From: Bacteroidota bacterium
GTDB lineage: Bacteria > Bacteroidota > Bacteroidia > Bacteroidales > Prolixibacteraceae
Direction: 5' to 3'
Assembly (NCBI GenBank): GCA_030695265.1
Contig: JAUYTA010000866.1
Coordinates: forward strand, 1-9,706
Length of the DNA stretch: 9,706 nucleotides
Shown: positions 6,147-9,706 of the stretch, in pieces
How the letters are laid out: every line of letters starts with the position of its first letter
Position numbering within the stretch: position 1 is the first letter of the stretch
Notes under the pieces: generated by a model
The model's input: the letters and a program-made list of their open reading frames with translations, nothing else
What the model was told of the DNA's origin: nothing
The model's database searches: none
Made by a program: the position numbers and the translations under genes

Positions 6147-6154
6147 TACATTTG
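6147..6154 (+). promoter_or_regulatory. Predicted -7 box of the outer-membrane protein-glnK-amt operon
   Basis: TACATTTG is an exact TAnnTTTG match. No clean -33 TTTG is seen at the usual distance, which would fit a promoter that depends on an activator. The transcript would start near 6160, leaving a leader of about 120 nt. Confidence 0.5.
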
Positions 6155-6282
6155 GCCAAGCATATCAAACGAAAGGGGTGCTTCTGGAAAAAAGTTATTT
6201 TTTATTGAATGATCCCCCAAAAATTAGATGCAGATGGAATATAAAACAAATAAAAGTTTTTTAACACTTAAAATTAAGTATC

Positions 6283-6948
6283 ATGAAAAAGAAAATTACC
6301 CTCATTGTTTTTACAATTCTTGCGATTTGTACTTTGAATGTTAAAGCACAAGAAGAAGAAAAAAAATCATCATTCACAGCTGGCGCTGACTTTTACAGCA
6401 ACTACGTATGGAGAGGATCAGTATTAGGTACAGGACCTGCATTCCAACCCTCAGTAAAGTTTAATACAGGTGGTTTAACCATTGGAGTATGGGGCTCTTT
6501 CGATGCATCTGGCTATGCCGAAGCTGATCCATACATTTCTTATGCGTTCTCAAATGGCCTGAGCATTGGGGTTACAGACTATTATTATCCAAGAGCCGGA
6601 GGATCTTTCACCGCTGATTCGACAAATGCTGTTGAAATCAACCTTGGCTATACCATTGGCGGTTTAAGCTTAAGCGCAAACTACATTTTAAATGAAGCTT
6701 CAGTAGCCGCATCGGCAGGTAAAGACAAATACTTCCAGGCTGCTTATGCGTTTAAAGATTTCAGTTTAACTGTTGGTGCAGGAGACGGATGGCATACTTC
6801 AGATGGAGAATTTAATGTCTGTCATGTAGGTATTGGTACAGGTAAAGTAATAAAAATCACCGATAGCTTCTCCATTCCAGTAACCGGACAGGTTATATTC
6901 AATCCTGAAAGGAATCAGATGTTTATGGTTGTAGGATTTTCCCTATAA
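6283..6948 (+). CDS. Outer-membrane beta-barrel protein in an ammonium uptake operon (TorF/gcw_chp-like)
   Basis: A 221-residue protein with a clear signal peptide (MKKKITLIVFTILAICTLNVKA, cut before QEEEKK, cleavage at about residue 22). The mature part is made of alternating short strands rich in aromatic and small residues: FTAGADFYSNYVWRGSVLG, PYISYAFSNGLSIGVTDYYY, VEINLGYTIGGLSLSANYIL, and it ends MFMVVGFSL, a terminal amphipathic strand as expected for insertion into the outer membrane. The S-N-Y-V-W-R-G motif near the mature N-terminus is characteristic of the TorF/gcw_chp family of putative porins (assigned from memory of the family, not by search). Function is not established; first position in an operon with glnK (43 nt downstream) and amt suggests a role in passage of ammonium or small nitrogen compounds. 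It has a predicted promoter at 6147-6154 with a leader of about 120 nt. Confidence 0.8.
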   Translation: MKKKITLIVFTILAICTLNVKAQEEEKKSSFTAGADFYSNYVWRGSVLGTGPAFQPSVKFNTGGLTIGVWGSFDASGYAEADPYISYAFSNGLSIGVTDYYYPRAGGSFTADSTNAVEINLGYTIGGLSLSANYILNEASVAASAGKDKYFQAAYAFKDFSLTVGAGDGWHTSDGEFNVCHVGIGTGKVIKITDSFSIPVTGQVIFNPERNQMFMVVGFSL

Positions 6949-6991
6949 AACTTTAATAGGTTGAGATTATTCAAATTAAAAAGATATAAAA

Positions 6992-7348
6992 ATGAAAAAG
7001 ATTGAAGCAATTATACGCAAAACAAAGTTCGACGAGGTAAAGGAAGCCCTCAACGAAGCAGGTATAGAATTTTTCTCCTTTTGGGATGTACGCGGAATTG
7101 GGCAAACCAGGGAAGGTCGTGTTTACAGAGGCGTTGCCTACGACACAAGTACCATCGAACGCACCATACTCTCTATAATTGTACGCCAAAAAAACGTTGA
7201 AAAAACAGTACTGGCGATCATGACAGCTGCCAGAACAGGTGAAATTGGCGATGGGAAAATATTCGTCTCGACCATTGACGAATCATACCGTATCAGAACC
7301 GGCGAATTTGGAGATGAGTCATTATTCATCAAAGGGAAAGAAATTTAA
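6992..7348 (+). CDS. glnK: P-II nitrogen regulatory protein, first copy (GlnK-type)
   Basis: Small trimeric signal protein that binds ATP/ADP and 2-oxoglutarate and blocks its cognate ammonium transporter when nitrogen is plentiful. The 118 residues start MKKIEAIIRKTKFDEVKEAL (P-II N-terminal strand and helix), and contain the T-loop RGIGQTREGRVYRGVAYDTS (34-53) and the C-terminal signature TGEIGDGKIFV (82-92) followed by RIRTGE. Compared with E. coli GlnB the T-loop is one residue shorter; Tyr50 aligns with the uridylylated Tyr51 and Tyr45 with Tyr46, while Lys58, which contacts 2-oxoglutarate, is replaced by Arg57. ATP-contacting Lys90 is kept (Lys89). It sits 43 nt after the outer-membrane protein gene and 23 nt before amt, so the three are one operon. 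Whether a uridylyltransferase modifies it cannot be seen here. Confidence 0.95.
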   Translation: MKKIEAIIRKTKFDEVKEALNEAGIEFFSFWDVRGIGQTREGRVYRGVAYDTSTIERTILSIIVRQKNVEKTVLAIMTAARTGEIGDGKIFVSTIDESYRIRTGEFGDESLFIKGKEI

Positions 7349-7371
7349 AAACAACTGAAAAATTATCAATC

Positions 7372-8628
7372 ATGGACGAAGTAACACTCACAACTCTGGC
7401 CGCATCCGCAGCGGACATGGCCAGATCGATAGACACCCTTTGGGTACTGGTAACAGCAGCACTGGTATTCTTCATGCAAGCAGGTTTTGCCCTGGTAGAA
7501 GCAGGATTCACCCGTTCAAAAAACACGGTAAATATTTTATACAAAAACCTGATGGACTTCTCGGTAGGTTCACTTGTTTTCTGGATAATTGGTTTTGGAT
7601 TAATGTTCGGATCTGACATCAGCGGATTCATCGGCGCTCCGAATCTATTTTTCAAAGACGGTTGGGAAGGTGGCATTCCAGCTGAAGCTTTCCTTATTTT
7701 CCAGACAGTTTTTGCCGCAACTGCCGCAACAATTGTTTCAGGAGCAATGGCCGAACGTACCGAATTTAAATCTTACCTTCTTTTTTCGCTGGTAATTACA
7801 GCAGTTATTTATCCGATTTCAGGCCACTGGATTTGGGGCGGAGGTTGGTTGTCACAATTGGCAACTCCTTTCCATGATTTTGCCGGTTCAACAGTAGTAC
7901 ACATGGTTGGCGGAGTGGTTGCTTTAACAGGAACCCTCGCTTTGGGCCCTAGAATTGGAAAATACAACGGCAAGAAAGTGAATGCCATTCCAGGTCACAA
8001 CATCGGACTTGGTGCATTGGGTGTATTTATTCTTTGGCTGGGCTGGTTCGGATTCAATCCCGGATCACAGTTGGCTGCCTCCGGATCTGCCAATGCAATA
8101 GCAATCTCGCACATTTTCGTTACCACCAACCTTGCAGCCGCTGCAGGCGCTTTGGCCGCAACAATTATTAGCTGGATGCGCTGGGGAAAACCAAGTTTAA
8201 GCTTTGCATTAAACGGCGCTTTGGCCGGATTGGTTGGAATTACTGCCGGTTGCGCTGTCGTTACAGCTACCGGAGCAGTATTGATTGGCCTCATTTCAGG
8301 AGTAGTACTTGTATTTGCCGTTACATTTATCGACAATGTACTTCATATTGACGATCCGGTTGGGGCAGTATCCGTACATGGAGTTTGTGGAGCTTTGGGA
8401 ACCATCCTTGTTGGTTTATTTTCAGAATCAACAGGTCTGTTTTACGGACATGGAGCAGCTCAACTCATTACTCAGCTAATTGGTGTTGCAGCAGTTGCAG
8501 CATGGGCTGGGGTAACCGGATTTATACTTTTCAGAATATTGAAAGCAACCGTTGGTTTAAGAGTTCCAAAACGTATCGAGGAAGAAGGTTTGGACATTTA
8601 CGAACACGGAGAAAGCGCTTACAATTAA
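7372..8628 (+). CDS. amt: Ammonium transporter, first copy (Amt family, no signal peptide)
   Basis: Inner-membrane trimeric channel that takes up ammonium; its partner is the P-II protein encoded 23 nt upstream. The 418-residue product has about 11 membrane segments and the pore residues of the family: Phe114 (E. coli AmtB Phe107), Trp155 (Trp148), Asp169 and His177 in HDFAGSTVVH (Asp160, His168), WFGFNPGS with Phe228 and Ser232 (Phe215, Ser219), and the second pore histidine His336 in AVSVHG (His318). The first helix reads FFMQAGFALVEAGFTRSKNT, the form found in a different Amt subfamily from the E. coli-like GLALFYGGLVRQKN type encoded further downstream. The cytoplasmic tail ends EEGLDIYEHGESAYN, the GLDxxEHGExAY ending that interacts with P-II. 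There is no cleavable signal, and length is normal. Two terminator-like hairpins follow, ending the operon. Confidence 0.96.
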   Translation: MDEVTLTTLAASAADMARSIDTLWVLVTAALVFFMQAGFALVEAGFTRSKNTVNILYKNLMDFSVGSLVFWIIGFGLMFGSDISGFIGAPNLFFKDGWEGGIPAEAFLIFQTVFAATAATIVSGAMAERTEFKSYLLFSLVITAVIYPISGHWIWGGGWLSQLATPFHDFAGSTVVHMVGGVVALTGTLALGPRIGKYNGKKVNAIPGHNIGLGALGVFILWLGWFGFNPGSQLAASGSANAIAISHIFVTTNLAAAAGALAATIISWMRWGKPSLSFALNGALAGLVGITAGCAVVTATGAVLIGLISGVVLVFAVTFIDNVLHIDDPVGAVSVHGVCGALGTILVGLFSESTGLFYGHGAAQLITQLIGVAAVAAWAGVTGFILFRILKATVGLRVPKRIEEEGLDIYEHGESAYN

Positions 8629-8640
8629 TAAATGTTTCTT

Positions 8641-8663
8641 CAACAATTAGATTTGTTGTTTTT
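8641..8663 (+). terminator. Weak terminator-like hairpin after amt
   Basis: CAACAA (8641-8646) pairs with TTGTTG (8653-8658) around TTAGAT and is followed by TTTTTC. The stem is short and AT-rich, so it is probably secondary to the stronger structure just downstream. Confidence 0.4.
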
Positions 8664-8668
8664 CAAGA

Positions 8669-8705
8669 AGAGGGGACTGTTGGGGGACAGGCCTCTCTTT
8701 CTTTT
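8669..8705 (+). terminator. Main terminator of the first nitrogen operon
   Basis: AGAGG (8669-8673) pairs with CCTCT (8692-8696). Inside, CTGT (8677-8680) pairs with ACAG (8687-8690) around TGGGGG, giving a two-part stem with small internal loops, followed by a pyrimidine/T-rich run CTTTCTTTTT. It separates the first glnK-amt pair from the second. Confidence 0.7.
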
Positions 8706-8815
8706 TGCACCTGAGAGCAAAGAATAATGTCTCTTTTCCTAAAACCTAAATTCTGACACTTTGTACATTTTTTCAGCATATTACAATCTATTTTTCATCA
8801 TTTATTAATTATATA

Positions 8816-8840
8816 TATCTATTTTAATTAAAATACCCCC
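8816..8840 (+). promoter_or_regulatory. Shared upstream block, copy 2 (candidate operator)
   Basis: TATCT (8816-8820), TTTAATT (8823-8829), three bases, ATACCCCC (8833-8840), then ATTT. It matches the arrangement at 6090-6113 and ends in the only C-run of this AT-rich spacer. ATACCCCC starts 37 nt before the predicted -7 box at 8870. Confidence 0.45.
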
Positions 8841-8869
8841 ATTTATTATACACCGCATTAATATTTTTA

Positions 8870-8877
8870 TATTTTTG
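8870..8877 (+). promoter_or_regulatory. Predicted -7 box of the second glnK-amt operon
   Basis: TATTTTTG matches TAnnTTTG exactly. No -33 TTTG stands at the usual spacing. The leader to the ATG at 8948 would be about 65 nt and includes the inverted repeat at 8901-8921. Confidence 0.5.
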
Positions 8878-8900
8878 TTCGAATAAATAATTATAAACTT

Positions 8901-8921
8901 TCAGGAAAAACCCATTCCTGA
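8901..8921 (+). repeat. Inverted repeat in the leader of the second glnK
   Basis: TCAGGAA (8901-8907) and TTCCTGA (8915-8921) are perfect 7-bp arms around AAACCCA. It lies between the predicted transcription start and the ATG, with no T-run after it, so it is either an operator or an mRNA hairpin. Confidence 0.55.
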
Positions 8922-8947
8922 TTTCACTAATCCAAAATTTAATTGAT

Positions 8948-9292
8948 ATGAAGAAAATTGAAGCCATCGTTAGAAAAACCAAGTTTGAGGAAGTCCGGGC
9001 AGCACTGCACGATGCCGACATCGACTTTCTTTCTTGGTGGGAAGTAAAAGGACAGGGAACCGCCCGGCAGGGACTCATATTTCGCGGAATTGCCTACGAC
9101 GTAAATTCTATTGCGCGTATCTGCATTTCATTTGTTGTGCGCGATATTAATGTCGAAAAATCAATCAATGCCATTCTTGAATCTGCCTATACCGGCGAAA
9201 GCGGTGACGGAAGAATTTTTGTAAGCGACATCGCTCAATCCATCCGCATACGAACCAAAGATCGTGGCGACGAATCCCTCTACAACAAATAA
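8948..9292 (+). CDS. glnK: P-II nitrogen regulatory protein, second copy (GlnK-type)
   Basis: Paralogue of the P-II protein encoded at 6992-7348, expected to gate the ammonium transporter encoded 16 nt downstream. The 114 residues begin MKKIEAIVRKTKFEEVRAAL and carry the T-loop KGQGTARQGLIFRGIAYDVN (34-53) and the C-terminal signature TGESGDGRIFV (82-92) followed by RIRT. Tyr50 (E. coli Tyr51, the uridylylation site) is kept, but Phe45 replaces Tyr46. Lys58 is Arg57 as in the first copy, and ATP-contacting Lys90 is Arg89 here while the first copy keeps Lys. The T-loop sequence differs strongly from the first copy, in line with a different transporter partner. It has its own predicted promoter and a shared upstream block, so the two operons are probably co-regulated. 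Confidence 0.94.
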   Translation: MKKIEAIVRKTKFEEVRAALHDADIDFLSWWEVKGQGTARQGLIFRGIAYDVNSIARICISFVVRDINVEKSINAILESAYTGESGDGRIFVSDIAQSIRIRTKDRGDESLYNK

Positions 9293-9308
9293 TTTAGAAA
9301 CAAATCTT

Positions 9309-9706
9309 ATGACGATAAAAATAAAATACGCAGGGCTTGCATTACTCGGATTAATTGCCCCCACAGTCCTTCTTGCTCAGGAAACTGCCGTAGCAGTAAC
9401 AGAACCAACTCCTTATATTGATTTTGGCAACACTGCGTGGATGATTGTTGCAACAGCGCTGGTAATGCTGATGACTATTCCCGGTCTGGCTTTATTTTAT
9501 GGAGGTTTGGTCCGTCAGAAAAATGTTTTAAACATACTGATGCAGTGTTTCATTTTAACAGCAGTGATTACCCTCGAATGGGTATTCTTCGGCTACAGTC
9601 TTGCTTTTAGCTCGTCAACAGGAGTTCTTGCTCCGTATATTGGCGGTTTCGACTGGGTATTTCTGAATGGAATAGGAATTAACGATGTTAGCCCATATTT
9701 TATTTC
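9309..9706 (+). CDS. amtB: Ammonium transporter, second copy (AmtB type with signal peptide), partial at right edge
   Basis: Inner-membrane ammonium channel of the AmtB type, of which 132 codons lie in the window. ATG at 9309 starts MTIKIKYAGLALLGLIAPTV, a signal peptide with probable cleavage after LLA (residue 23) before QETAVAV, as in AmtB proteins whose N-terminal segment is removed. Residues about 37-72 read GNTAWMIVATALVMLMTIPG followed by LALFYGGLVRQKNVLN, very close to E. coli AmtB ([27 protein letters not shown]), and LEWVFFGYSLAFSSS matches the next helix. The pore histidines lie beyond the window. It starts 16 nt after the second glnK, forming a second P-II/transporter pair. The first transporter has no signal peptide and a different first helix, so the two are not a recent duplication. 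Confidence 0.94.
   Translation, partial: MTIKIKYAGLALLGLIAPTVLLAQETAVAVTEPTPYIDFGNTAWMIVATALVMLMTIPGLALFYGGLVRQKNVLNILMQCFILTAVITLEWVFFGYSLAFSSSTGVLAPYIGGFDWVFLNGIGINDVSPYFI

Larger units (their letters stand above)
5659..6282. other. Long AT-rich divergent regulatory region
   Basis: No gene is recognisable in these 624 bases; the longest frames are a few tens of codons (for example ATG 5822, 20 codons). Contents from left to right: the promoter of the LTA-synthase-like gene (5699-5726), a 12-bp direct repeat at 5883-5894 and 5904-5915, a series of T-tracts at about helical spacing (5982-6069), the ATACCCCC block shared with the second glnK promoter (6090-6113), a -7 box at 6147-6154 and a leader of about 120 nt before the outer-membrane protein gene. 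The leader carries GGGG at 6175-6178 and CCCCC at 6214-6218, which could pair. Confidence 0.65.
8629..8947 (+). other. Intergenic region between the two nitrogen operons
   Basis: 319 bases without a gene. The left third holds two terminator-like hairpins. The rest is very AT-rich and contains the second copy of the shared block (8816-8840), a -7 box (8870-8877) and a 7-bp hairpin in the predicted leader (8901-8921). Nothing is recognised in about 8710-8815. Confidence 0.65.

Noticed and set aside
6150..6185. Possible sigma-54 promoter (TTGGCCAAGC) before the outer-membrane protein gene
   Set aside because: The required GG-N10-GC spacing is not met; the TACATTTG box fits the Bacteroidota housekeeping pattern better.
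7995..8336. 113-codon minus-strand frame, and other minus frames within the amt and glnK genes
   Set aside because: Shadows of strongly conserved plus-strand genes.
8385..8714. 109-codon plus-strand frame over the end of amt
   Set aside because: Out-of-frame shadow of amt running into its terminator.

Overview
The window looks like a piece of a Bacteroidota chromosome, probably class Bacteroidia. The protein sequences have the character of that phylum, intergenic DNA is AT-rich, most genes lack a Shine-Dalgarno sequence, and four intergenic sites match the Bacteroidota -7 promoter box TAnnTTTG (upstream of argH, the LTA-synthase-like gene, the outer-membrane protein gene and the second glnK). 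No mobile element, CRISPR array, tRNA or rRNA is visible.

Layout. (1) 1-751, minus: the N-terminal 250 codons of argH (argininosuccinate lyase), running off the left edge. (2) 752-1910: a small heat-shock protein gene (hsp20) with an unusually good Shine-Dalgarno sequence and its own terminator, then a decayed DnaJ/CbpA co-chaperone gene in which the start of the J domain is fused in frame to the C-terminal end. (3) 1911-2873, plus: an aldo/keto reductase with a twin-arginine signal. (4) 2874-5658, minus: an LTA-synthase/MdoB-like membrane phosphotransferase followed by a diacylglycerol-kinase-family lipid kinase, with a strong palindrome between them. This is a plausible unit for phosphoglycerol transfer and diacylglycerol recycling. 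(5) 5659-6282: a long AT-rich regulatory region with 12-bp direct repeats and helically phased T-tracts. (6) 6283-8628, plus: outer-membrane beta-barrel protein, GlnK-type P-II protein and ammonium transporter. (7) 8629-8947: terminators and a second promoter region. (8) 8948-9706: a second glnK and a second, different-subfamily ammonium transporter, cut by the right edge.

The most interesting part is the nitrogen locus (about 5.86-9.7 kb). It has two consecutive P-II/Amt pairs with transporters from different subfamilies and P-II proteins with distinct T-loops. An outer-membrane protein sits at the head of the first operon. The two operons share an upstream sequence block (TATCT...TTTAATT-N3/5-ATACCCCC) lying about 40 nt before each predicted -7 box, which suggests one common regulator. 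No wholly new system is evident. The candidates are the shared operator, the outer-membrane protein's role in ammonium uptake, and the Gram-negative LTA-synthase/lipid-kinase pair.
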